A DNA stretch of 64,000 bases from positions 17,059,300 to 17,123,299 of the forward strand of contig CM042558.1 of NCBI GenBank assembly GCA_023630585.1. Reading direction: 5' to 3'. Position 1 is the stretch's first letter, and the number at the start of each line of letters is the position of its first letter. The notes under the pieces are model-generated. The model did no database searches. It saw only the letters and a list, made by a program, of their open reading frames with translations, and was not told the origin of the DNA. A program made the translations under genes and the position numbers. The DNA is from Cranoglanis bouderius (lineage: Eukaryota > Chordata > Actinopteri > Siluriformes > Cranoglanididae). Of the stretch, positions 1 to 10,732 are shown one piece after another.

Positions 1-1106
1 AAATAAACAAAGTCTGCAAAAGTGTGACTTTCATGTCCCTCCTTCTGTTTCTAATCCCTACCTCGTCTGTCTCTTCCTTTATCAGGTCTACTGTCACAGG
101 CCTAAGGGGGAATTCAACAACAATCTGTCTGTGGGGTTCTGTTCAGATATGGTTTTTAATGTTTGAGATACGAGGATCAGTGCAGGTAAATCATAGATTA
201 GACTTTGTACATGTGATAAATGCCAACAGGAAAGAAGGACGTAGGCCTACAGGAGCAAATCTTACTAGAACAGGAGGTTGAGTCTGTATAGAACTACTGA
301 TTTTTCTGATAATAGGATAATGGGTAATAGGATAGGTAATAGGATTCCTTGGGTCAAGATGGGCAGAGCTTAGGTTAAATTTGATTAACAAGTTGCAAAC
401 TCAAACATATGACATCACCGTTATCCTTTTTTAACATACTGCTTAGCATTCAATACTGATTTTATTACTTACCCTGATGTTGGCTAACTTAAAGGTTTAA
501 AATTGCACAGTGTCATAGTTAGACCTTTTTCATATTCCTTGGTAAGATTAGATTGGGATAGAAAATATGGCAAAAAAATAAATTAAAAAATCACAGTTGC
601 AGAACTTTTTCAAAATATTCAATATGCATTATGATGTTTAGAGTCATCACAAAATGTGTCATATTTTGACGGCAAAACAATTATAAAAATATCGCAAAAT
701 AGCATACGTAAACAGGAGAAATATATTCCAACATACAATCAGATACCAATATGTAACTGTCAGTATATAGTAAATGTAGTAATGATACTATAATACTCTC
801 AGAAAAAACATATAATTTATGGTAAAATGGTGTAGAATTTATTGCAATATCACTATAATATTGTTATATCTCCTACCTCTAAACTAAATGAATTAGCACA
901 TTGCTACAATTTGGTAGCTAGCAGGCTTAGGTAAACAACAAAACAATGCAACTAAGCAATAAAAACTGTGAAATTAATACCAGCAACGTACTGCATATGG
1001 AAGATATAGCACTCAAAACAATAACAAAAACAAACAAACAAAACAACTAAGCCATTTTGTGTAGATCCCTTATTTAAAAACCCTACACTAACAAATAATT
1101 AATATA
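1..1106. other. AT-rich upstream DNA, no recognised feature
   Basis: AT-rich sequence with poly-A/T runs. A short open frame at 24-281 (+) has no recognisable domain or splice context. I see no gene or known repeat here. Confidence 0.5.
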
Positions 1107-1565
1107 TACAGTACTGTGCAAAAGTTTTAGGCACCCTATTTTCTTCAGTACAAACTTTGTTATCGATTTTTTAATTTTATATCTTCTACATTATCAATCA
1201 GTACAAAAAACATTTTAGATTCGCAAACATTAGTTTTTTAGCACAAAATTAAATGTTACAGAAAAATGTTTGTATGTCATTAAAGAAAGCAGCGTGTTAC
1301 ATAAGAGACACTTTTCAGACAAAAAACACAATGAAGGCTGCTGGGTTTTGCTGCAAAAATAAGAAGCGAGTGCGAAAGTCAAAGTCTCCAGAAGAACTGT
1401 GGCTGGTTCTGCAAGATGCTCAATAAAACTTACCAGCTCATTTCCTTATAAAACTGCACTAATTGTACCGGAGACTACTATGGTATTATTATTATGGTAT
1501 TTTTTTTAATGACATTTAATTTCATTATTTTGAAGGCATCGTTGCTCTACAGCATTTCTTTGCAA
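1107..1565 (+). mobile_element. Tc1/mariner-type non-autonomous relic, copy 1
   Basis: Begins with TACAGTACTGTGCAAAAG, the terminal-repeat type of a common fish Tc1-like family, in an AT-rich target. The interior (about 1250-1490) is about 95 percent identical by eye to 21655-21885, including a fragment that reads PEELWxVLQDA, reminiscent of a Tc1 transposase C-terminal part, with a stop after it. The right terminal repeat is missing. Non-functional. Confidence 0.7.
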
Positions 1566-2540
1566 TTTGACCTCCAGCTGATTGTAATCTGGGTGAGTAC
1601 CAGATACGGCAAATATAACATCCGTGTGAAGGTCACGACACAGTCAAAGTGACACTTCCTGTCTACCACTTTTTGATGAGTCACATCTGCTTTTTACACC
1701 AGTCACCCGAAGACTTCTCCATTATCGCCATCACATAGTTCCTCGTCATCAGAGTTCAGCGGGAGGGCAGAACAGCCATCATACCACAATTTCATTATTA
1801 GCATCACGCAGCTATGATCAATTATGACGATCCTCCATGAGCGATTCTTATGAGTCATAACCGACTGCGTCATCCCAGAGGGAAGAGAATAAGAAATCAT
1901 TTCCTGTGCAGGGGAAATGACCCAATTCCAATACATTATACTGTATGAGACAGGAGAATTAATCCAGATTAACCCCAAATATGGAACAAAAAGACCACTA
2001 TTTTGTCATCTTCGTGAAGATGTTAGAAGATTGCTAACAAGGCAGAAGAGCCCTGTGATTTTACCACAGCGCTCTTGTTTTCTATTGGCTCACAAGACAG
2101 AGCTTTGTGAATTCACAGATAAAGTCAAAGAGGAAGTAACAGCAATCAGAAGCAAATGACCACAACAGACCACATGCCAAAACACAACCATAACCATGAA
2201 GCATAGAACGTCTGTTTCAGTGATGACTAATAAATGTCATAACACTCCACCCCTTCGCCCCCCAACACCCCAGCTCCCTATCCCAACCCCCGTGTGTGAG
2301 ATTCCTTCCCCAATTGGCCAATATTAGCTTGTTGCAGTTCCCATTTTTGGCCACTAGGTACAAAAATAACTCTATGGAGATAAATGGGGCGATGAGCAGG
2401 CTGCCCCACAATTACACCACATCAGTGGAATATTGGCTTATATCTGTCAGAGAGCAACATTTTTTTTTTTTTTCAAATTGTTGGTCAATCAAAACAGGTA
2501 ACTAGTATTCCAACGGAATATAAAATGTATGGCGTTTATG
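1566..2540. other. Unique DNA with a possible conserved noncoding block at 1680-1925
   Basis: 1680-1925 is balanced in base composition, non-repetitive and rich in TGAGTCA/TGACG-like words (TGAGTCAC, ATGACG, ATGAGTCAT). No coding potential is evident: the small opposing frames at 1703-1978 and 1917-2159 show no domain. The rest is unremarkable, with a C-rich patch at 2245-2290 and poly-T at 2460-2474. Confidence 0.3.
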
Positions 2541-2861
2541 GAGGGCATGTTGGCTTAGTGGTTAGCATGCTTGTCTCACACTTCCAGAATTGGGGGTTTG
2601 ATTCCTACCCTCACCCTGTGTGCACAGAGTTTGCATGTTCTCCTTGTGCTTCAGGGGTTTACTCTGGGTACTCTGGTTTCCTCCCCCCAAAGATACTGTA
2701 TGCATTGTAGGCTGATTGGCATTTCCAAATTGTGCCCTGTGATGGGTTGGCACCCCATCCAGGGTGGCCCCCGCCTTGTGCCCCCAGTCCCCTGGGATAG
2801 GCTACAGGCTCCCCATGACCCTGCACAGGATAAGCGGTACAGAAAATGGATGGATTGATGG
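2541..2861 (+). mobile_element. tRNA-derived SINE, family A, copy 1 (near full length)
   Basis: Starts with GGCTTAGTGGTTAGCATG (tRNA A-box-like) followed by a B box GGGTTTGATTCC. A conserved body follows (GTTTGCATGTTCTCC, GGTTTCCTCC, GGGTTGGCACCCC, ATCCAGGGTGG), and the element ends in AAAATGGATGG. This architecture is that of a very common teleost SINE, in the style of the Mermaid/Merman-type elements reported from catfish; the exact family name is not verified. Confidence 0.85.
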
Positions 2862-2894
2862 AGTTTAGGAAGATTAATACTTCCAACTATTTTC

Positions 2895-3003
2895 ATTCAT
2901 TCCGTGGATCCAGAGCCTGGATGGGATGGTAGTCCATCACAAGGCACTGTGCACACACTGAGCTGTGAGGCAGCAACGCTACCTGCTGTACCACTGTGCT
3001 GAC
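2895..3003 (-). mobile_element. SINE-related fragment in reverse orientation
   Basis: GGATCCAGAGCCTGGATGGG, GTCCATCACAAGGCAC and CTGTACCACTGTGCTGAC match the reverse strand of a related teleost repeat body and head. It sits about 35 bp after the forward SINE, making a head-to-head pair of old insertions. Confidence 0.6.
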
Positions 3004-3353
3004 TGTTTGCCATCTACATTAACCAGAACTTCACAGAGAAACCCGATCAAGTCGAGTCCTTCCATGGCATGAAACAGTGAAGAATTCAGTAACTGAACTA
3101 CTGCCCCATCCTGTTTTTCGGCAATTAGGAATGATGAATAGCTGCATCACCGGACGGATCTTAAATAATTGATTTTTAATAAAGCATCAGATGTGGGACT
3201 CCAACCCAGAGCTCAGACCATCAGTGTCAGAAGTGATGTATAGAAAGTAAGCTAGAAGTCCATTTCCCCCAGCGGTCCAGTGGGACGCCAGAACAGCCAG
3301 TCATAAAAATAAAAGGAGAGTAAAGTAACCGAAAGGGATAGAGAGTGGGACAG

Positions 3354-3469
<116 letters not shown>

Positions 3470-4702
3470 ATCTATCTCAGCTTTACTATCCATCTGCATT
3501 CATTTACTAAATCTGTATATAAACATTACAACCTCGGGGGAATTAGGTTAATCAAAATTCCCCTGCATTCACTTGGCGAAGCAGTCTGAATGAGACGGTG
3601 CCAATGTTATGAAACATGGAACAAAAGCACTGAGGGGTAATTGCGCTGTTTTATACACCTTGTAGTCCATGACTCACTCTGATATAGTTCAGCTGTACCA
3701 CTGAAGTTCGTGCTTATTGAGTCTGCCATTAGCCAGCTGCCCTGGGGCATGGATACAGCCGCACAGAGGGCGTTATTCACAGCTAGCCATTTACAGCACA
3801 CACACATACACACTCAGGCACAGGAGACTACAGAAATACGTTGATATAAGAGCCGGTGGCAGCTTTAAAAGGAAATAAAAAAAACAACTCCATGCTAAAT
3901 TTGTAAGAAGGTAAGTGGTATCTCATGTGAATAAATTTGTAATAATGATTACTTGCGCTAGCCTTCAACAGCCATAACGTTATAGCTTAGCAAGGGAAAG
4001 TATCTTGAATAGAGGTCAAATGATTATTGAATGCTTTTCATTATGGGATTATTATTTATAAAAAATTATTATTACTAAGACCACCAAGCTAATGTGAACT
4101 AATCATGCTTCATCTGCCAATTGAATGAAACAACGTCAATCATGAAATTAGGACAAATGTCTAGGCTTAATAATGTTGTAGTTGTTATATAACCTTTTAA
4201 TTTTTTTTTTATTCGCCTGAAATAGAGACATTTTCTCTAGCTGCACTTCATGACTGCAAAATTCAAACACGTATGTGATAAATACATATTTCATCATTTA
4301 AGATTATAGATGGGTTTTTTTTTTCCAATACTGATAAACTGGCCTTAAATAAAGTGTAGCTCTAGCAGAACATTATTATACAGCAAGTTAACAGCAGTCT
4401 TGTACTTAATAAACTGTCAGCCTAGTGCTTATATAGTATTTCTGCCTCCAGCAAAATTAGGACCCAAGAGTTTCAATATTTCTCCTTAAATCTCCAATCT
4501 GTATACAGTACACATTTCCTGTTCACTTCACTATGCTTTTTTCTGGACATTTATTTCAGGTCTCGTATCTTTCCAGGGTGGCACCTGGGCACGAGCAAGA
4601 GGTATTGATGCATCACAAGTCTGGATTTTCATCCTGAACTTGGATTACTGTTTGGTACCTTGTCAACCTGTGCGCAATTCAATTCAATTAAATGATGGTT
4701 TT
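3470..4702. other. Unique AT-rich DNA, no feature seen
   Basis: No coding signal, no recognisable repeat; short poly-T and poly-A runs only. Confidence 0.4.
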
Positions 4703-5036
4703 TTGGGTAGCATGCTTGCCTCGCACTTCCGGGGTTAGGGGTTTGAATCCCGCCTCTGCCCTGCCTGTGCGCGGAGTTTGCATGTTCTCCCCGTGCTTCG
4801 GGGGTTTCCTTCAGGTACTCTGGTTTCCTCCCATGTCCAAAGACATGCATTATATGCTGATTGGCATTTCCAAATTGTCCATAGTGTGTGAATGTTTGTG
4901 CGATTCTGCCCTGTTATGGGTTGGCACCCCGTCCAGGGTGTCCGCCACCTTGTGCCCCGAGTTCCCTGGGATAAGCGCCAGGCTCCTCATGACCCTGTGT
5001 AGGATAAACTGTATGAAAAATGGATGGATGGATGGA
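4703..5036 (+). mobile_element. tRNA-derived SINE, family A, copy 2
   Basis: Slightly 5'-truncated copy (starts GGGTAGCATGCTTGCCTC) with B box GGGGTTTGAATCCCG and complete body, ending in ATGGATGGATGGATGG. It keeps a better B box than copy 1, suggesting a younger insertion. Confidence 0.85.
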
Positions 5037-6525
5037 AAGAATACAGCACATCCACAACTCTCTCCACCAAATTTCAAGGACTGGGAAGGGAGGGGATTAG
5101 TCAGAAAAGCCACCAAATGCCAACAGACAGTCAGGATTGGCTAGCGTCACTCTGACTGTCAGGAAATGTGTGGTGCCATCCTTCATATCTTCAGTTATGC
5201 TGCTTGCCACAGATGGCTTTGGCTTCATCATTCATTCACATTCAAGATCTTCTACCCACAGGGTGAATGCTAAGAACGTTGCACCATTTGGGAGCGTTTA
5301 AAGTTCTTAATACAACAATCGCATATTTTGTTAATGCTTTGGCAATGCAAGAATGCATGTAACTAAACAAACATCATGCCAATAAAGTTCACTGAAGTCA
5401 ATTTTCAGACAGAAAGCAGATGGTTGAGACACTAATGTCCCAGACACCAAAATCCCTCACACCGAGGAAAGAAGAAACAGAAGAGGAGCTAAAAAAAATT
5501 GTTTAAATTTTAAATTTACCATCGCCGAACATGCATTTCATCATGCCGAAGTGTGCTCTGCAGAAGGAAACATGTTCCTCGTGTCCACAAGTGCTACGTG
5601 TTGCAGCTCTGACGTGCGGAGCTCAGTGAAGGGGTTAGAGGTCAGAGCACCAAATAATCACTTTATGAAACGGAGGAGGTGGAGTGAAGCCAGGCTGTGT
5701 TCTGCTGTGACCCTGCGCCTGGCACAACACACACTCAAGATCAGGCCCAATCTCAGCCCTATTCACGCTTCGCCTTGAAACCCAAACAGTCGGCTTATCT
5801 CGGTGGAATTGGCTCGACACAATGAAGCCAAGGAAAGAAAAGACAGCCAGGCTGAATGGGGCACCTTCTGAATGCTCTTTCTGTCTTGTTCTCGCACTCG
5901 TTTCTTCTACATTCTCTCTTTCTCCTGTTTTTCTTGCGGCAGCATCGGGGGCCCCACAGAGAGCGAACAGCATTGTCACAAAAATTAGACATGATTGCAT
6001 TGTAATGTTGTCAGACTGTGCAAACGCACAATTTGGTGCACAAATATGTGTTATCCATCAAACTTTCATTTCTTCTTCTTCTTCTTACGATGTGTTTTAT
6101 GGAGAAAAAACAGTCAGGCGCAAATGTGCAGTTTGTTGTGCCGCAGAGGCACGCGATGACGGAGGCTTGATGATCCTGGCGAGCCGTGCCTCGTTGGCAG
6201 CCCTCGCTTTCGCGCTGCCGTTTCCGCCAAGTTCAGTGGCACCTGCAGAATCTAATATCACTCCCGTTGTGTGCCAAGTCCTCAAACAACAGGCTACGGC
6301 ATCAGGTAATTATCTTGCTTACAAACGGTTTTTCCCTTGCTTCCTACGTGTTCTTCAAATTTGTATATAAAAAAGAAAAAGGAAATCTAAACTTGACACC
6401 TCACACATAGAGCCACTGCTGTGCCCATTTTTTATAAAGCGGCTCTCATGCTTGTGTAACTACACGTAAACTATCGCCTATATGCAGCTATAGTTACATT
6501 ATGTAACTATCGAGAATATCTTATG
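5037..6525. other. Unique DNA; long open frame of doubtful meaning at 5822-6370
   Basis: A 182-codon frame (5822-6370, +) has no domain, no signal peptide and unremarkable codon use, and its antisense is also open over parts. I do not call it a gene. GC content is somewhat raised at 5550-6290. A (TTC)n tract sits at 6069-6086. Confidence 0.35.
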
Positions 6526-6589
6526 TACAGTGCCTTTAAATACGTATTCATGAATCTATACAAAATGCTTCATAATATTGAAGTGGAGG

Positions 6590-6824
6590 GGGGCACAGTG
6601 GCTTAGTGGTTAGCATGTTTGCCTCACATCTCGATTCCCTGTGTGCGCAGAGTTTGCATGCTTCGGGGGTTTCCTACAGGTACTCCAGTTTCCTCCCCTA
6701 GTCCAGCGTTGTAGGCCGACTGGCATCTCTAAATTGTCGTGAATGTGTGTGTGATAGGATAGGTTCCAGGCTCCCTGCGACCCTGTGTAGGGTAAGCAGT
6801 ACAGAAAATGGATGGATGGATGGA
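6590..6824 (+). mobile_element. tRNA-derived SINE, family A, copy 3 (internally deleted)
   Basis: GGGCACAGTGGCTTAGTGG head, then body with the B-box region and the GGGTTGGCACCCC segment deleted, ending in AAAATGGATGGATGG. Confidence 0.8.
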
Positions 6825-7127
6825 ATAGTGAAGTGTGGGGGAAAAGAATTAGCCAAATTTGCAAAATCATTTGCAAAAAAAAAAAAGGAAAAGTTGTGAT
6901 TGCGTAAGTATCCCATCCCCCACCCCCCATTGCTGTGAAATCCCAAAATTTGTGCCATAGTGCAACCATTCGTCGTTAGAAGTCGTAGTTCAGTGGAGAT
7001 GACGTGTCATGATCTTGATGTTAAAGTGTCACATGATGACATACAATACTTACTGGAAGAACCCAGTGTTTTTTTTTGTTTTTTTTTAAAACCTAAACAA
7101 ACAGCATCATGAAAAGCAAGCAGCTAT

Positions 7128-7345
7128 CAAACTTGCTCGCCGTATTGTCAGGAGTTCGCCAGTTCAAATCCTGACATTGCTAAAGCAATCTGTGGCCGGA
7201 ATCCAAGGGAGCAAAATTGGCCTTGCTGTCTGGGTGGGAGGGATATCACACTCTCTCTTTCCTGTCAATCACAGAGATACTAGCCAGTCAGGGGTGTCTG
7301 TGAGCTCATGTATGCAGAAGAGGGCAGACCAGTGAAGGCGAATGA
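7128..7345 (+). mobile_element. tRNA-derived SINE, family C, copy 1
   Basis: B-box-like GCCAGTTCAAATCCTG at about 7158, followed by a body with GTGAGCTCATGTATGCAGAA. The body recurs at 30600-30900 (GTGAGCTCATGTATGTGGAA), proving a dispersed family distinct from family A. Confidence 0.65.
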
Positions 7346-7685
7346 AGATCCCAATGAAGTCCATTTCGGCTCCAGGTTGTAACACTGCTACATGTGGAAA
7401 AGGTCAAGGGGTGTGAATACTTATTTAAGGCGCTGTAACATCCATACAGACTTTGAAACTTTACTTTTTTTTGTTCAAATCAGCTTCAGGACGTTGCTGC
7501 AGTGCCCTTTGTCACTTCTGTTCCATGGAAACACACCCGAGCTGACTCATTCTCTCGCCACAGACATTTCCATAGGAGCATTCCAAGAGTACACGATTAC
7601 TTTTCCTCCCCTTGTGTGTGGTAAAAAATTGGTGGTTGTTCCTCTGAGGCTTGACGATCCCATCGCATTTCTGACCTGTTTCAAC

Positions 7686-7689
7686 TACA

Positions 7690-7744
<55 letters not shown>

Positions 7745-8030
7745 CAGTAAAGTTTCCATTCTATATAGAGAGAGTTTATTCCACAGAGACGGTGAGGAGC
7801 CGGTGTCTTTTTCAGATGGATTGAGCTCTCTCTCAAACACACACACATACAGATATAGGCATTCTTTATCTTCAACACACACACACACATAGGTAAGTTC
7901 TCTTTTTGTCCCACCCCATTTCCATGCATACGTATGATGTCATGTTCTTATCACTGCACAAGCCTGTTTTTAATGTGTAAACACTGAAACACACACACAC
8001 ACACACACACACATACACACACACACACAC
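7686..8030. repeat. Cluster of (CA)n microsatellites
   Basis: CA tracts at 7686-7742, 7838-7850, 7877-7891 and 7989-8030. The 166-codon frame across this area is produced by the repeats. Confidence 0.95.
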
Positions 8031-8039
8031 AAATCCTCA

Positions 8040-8240
8040 GGGCATTTGTCACCATGTCAGTTGCAATGTGCAGGTGCGAACGTTCTGCTCGCCACCACAA
8101 GTGGTAATTAGTCGTGCCTCTGACACATCCAACCCTTCAGTGAACTACGTTCCGCCACACTCTCTACACGTCCTCCCCAATTAAGAGCCGCCTCGAGCGA
8201 TCGTAAATATTGATTTGACTGACAGAGAACTCGCTGTCTT
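8040..8240. promoter_or_regulatory. Candidate conserved noncoding element
   Basis: Non-repetitive, balanced composition, with homeodomain-type cores TAATTAG (8105-8111) and CAATTAAG (8178-8185), an E-box-like CAGGTG and intact CpGs. Sequence-only inference; no ORF of note. Confidence 0.3.
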
Positions 8241-9216
8241 AGAAACCCAAGTGCAAAGGCAAGCATCATAATCAAAATATTTGTTGCATTTGTTCATTAG
8301 CAGCTAACGCTTCGTTAGGCACGCCGAAAGAGGTTCGCTGCAAGAGCAAGTTCTGTGATAAGCACATTATTTCAGGAGAGCTTTCCAAAATAATCATGCT
8401 GCACAATCTGCAATTAAAGGCAAATATCGTTCGGGGTGTTAAATGAGTGGTTAGACAGTGACTAAAATTTGCCTGGCGAGAAAGCTATTTCACTTGGACG
8501 GAAAACTAATCAGTTTGTAGAAGTAGTTACTTTTTTATGCGTAAAATAAATCTTGGTGAAACCAAGTAAGGGTGTAGTTTCTTATCTCTAAAAACAAAAT
8601 GGCAGAACTGCTAATGGTTAAGCAGCACTCACTGGAGATTTTTGTCACAGCTCCATAGATAACCCTCAATAGCTATCCTTATAATATATACACATCTCTC
8701 ATCATTTTGTTGACTTTTGATATTATTGTACTAATAATACGTAGCTATCTACGTATTCTTATGAGAATTTTCGGATTCCGCATAAAGAAAAACGCTGGAT
8801 GGAAACATCAGATGAGCATAAAATCTCCAAAATGCACATAAAAACCATACGCGCTCAATTGAGGCGGGTCATTTTTGCATTCCATAACAAGACATGCCCA
8901 TAAACTATGATGGGAACACATTTACCGAATAAATTGCTTTATGCCTTGCTTTTTATGTTTATAAAGTGGCAAGTGCTTGTGTATAAAGGCGGAGGTCTAG
9001 GCAGTATTGGAAAACCCGCCTCGGACGCTTCTACTCTAGAAAAACCTGCCGACCTCAGAGGCGTGAGCTACATCGAGGTGATTTGCATTATCTGGATGGG
9101 CAGCCCAAGAAATTGACTTAAGCACGTGGAGAACACGACTCTGAATACGAGTAACTTTCCTAGCAAAAATATTCATGTAACTTCTGTACTCAAATCGCCG
9201 ACTTTGACTAGAACCC
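8241..9216. other. Unique DNA with octamer motif
   Basis: Mostly AT-rich unique DNA. 8995-9115 is richer in GC and contains a perfect octamer ATTTGCAT at 9081-9088. No gene seen. Confidence 0.3.
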
Positions 9217-10209
9217 ACACTGAAAAAAATGATGTGTTGGATTTCCTTAAAATATATATGCACCATTTTTGCTTCACACTTTTTAAGTAAATTCAACTTG
9301 AAGTAATTTTAAGTAAAATTAACAAGAAAACCTTTATGTGTAAAAAATAAATAAATAAATAAATAAAAAATGTAACCAATGGAATCTACCAAGTAATTGC
9401 AAGTTGATTCAAATTAACATTTAAGCTTTTTGTGTTGCTCATTTACATTAACACAAGGTAATTCCTTGAGTTGAATAAAACCGCCCTGCTTACTGCGCTG
9501 CTCCTGAACGTCTTAAAATAAACAACACAGACAATTAGCACAAAATAAAACTTTTTTTTTTACCTTATTTTTGGACAACGGTTGCAATACTGCCGTTTAA
9601 AAAATTTTTCCAATTGAGTACAGCTCAATAAGAAAAAAATATCACTTCATACAACAAAAGTTAACAAAAGGTTTTCAGACAGTTAGTACAAAAATGAAGC
9701 GTTTTTGTTTCACAGATTGCAATGCTACAAACCTTTTTTTTTTTTTTTTTACGAAGTATATTCATAAGTATTTAACAAGTTTCTAATGGTTGAAGTACTA
9801 ACATTCGTAGCAATTAAAACATTCTGTTTAAAAAGTACCCCCTTGAGCACTAACGCAATAAATGAGTGTTAATGGATGTTAAAAAGTAAAACTCTAATAT
9901 TTTACTTCATTTATTTAAAGATTCACCGCGTTCACCACGTTGTGCTTCAGAAAATGGCTCCAAGTCTTTCACTGGATATTTGCATATCACGTGGCTCACA
10001 GTCATACTTCAAATTTTAAGTTAGGTTTACTTAACCTTAACCTAACTGTAATTGTAGTTGACATGACTCACACTCTTAATTTCACCTTGTAATTGACATT
10101 TTTGTGTTAAAATGTCCAAAATGTTTTTAGAAATCAACGCTTTTGAGTTTAATCTATTTATATTGATACGTAATGGTTGTTGAGCCAACGAATCATTTTT
10201 TTTTCAATG
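9217..10209. mobile_element. Non-autonomous DNA transposon with CACTG-type ends
   Basis: The left end CACTGAAAAAAATGATGTG and the right end, read on the opposite strand as CATTGAAAAAAAAATGATTC followed by GTTGG, are inverted repeats. The roughly 990-bp interior is AT-rich with AAGTAAA/TTAAGT words and no transposase. CACTG ends with an A-rich subterminal region occur in fish EnSpm/CACTA-like non-autonomous elements; class assignment is tentative. Confidence 0.5.
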
Positions 10210-10665
10210 CAATATTCTTAATGCTATGGAATATACAGCACTTGCCTGTCTAATACCTGTCAAGTTGTCACATTTTAAAAAGAACACTAACTAGATTTTT
10301 AACAAACAAAACATGTAAGACACAGTTTCAAGTATCCAACATTCTAAGATTTGGAAATTTCTAGTCCGTCATCCTGTTTTATGAAGACACCATGTTTTTG
10401 CCATGATGCCCAGTTCAGAGTCAATAAAATACACCTACAGTTTTCTCTTGAACTGGACACTCTAATTGGCAGTTGTGCATCTAAAGTGTGTCTGAATTGT
10501 CATTCTGCACTTCAACAATAAAGACGGCGGATGAGAAATAATCTGCATACAAAACAATAGAGTGAGTGAAGCACCAGACAGCAGAATAAACTATCCAGGT
10601 TTTTTTTTTTTTTCCTTTGACAAATTCCCTACAGATGAAACTGACTGCGGCTCGCTAGTTAAAAC

Positions 10666-10732
<67 letters not shown>

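Larger units (their letters stand above)
6526..7437. mobile_element. Tc1/mariner-type composite relic carrying two SINEs
   Basis: The left end TACAGTGCCTTTAAATACG and the right end, read on the other strand as TACAGCGCCTTAAATAAG, are imperfect terminal inverted repeats of the fish Tc1 type, each with a flanking TA. No transposase is recognisable between them. Instead the 912 bp contain a family A SINE (6590-6824) and a second, different tRNA-type SINE (7128-7345). Either a small MITE was invaded twice, or two unrelated solo ends happen to face each other. Confidence 0.5.

Noticed and set aside
5822..6370. 182-codon plus-strand frame
   Set aside because: No recognisable domain or homologue, composition like its surroundings, antisense also partly open, and no flanking splice or promoter signals. 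I cannot support it as a gene.
7392..7892. 166-codon plus-strand frame
   Set aside because: Half of it is CA-repeat translation and it starts within a Tc1-type terminal repeat.
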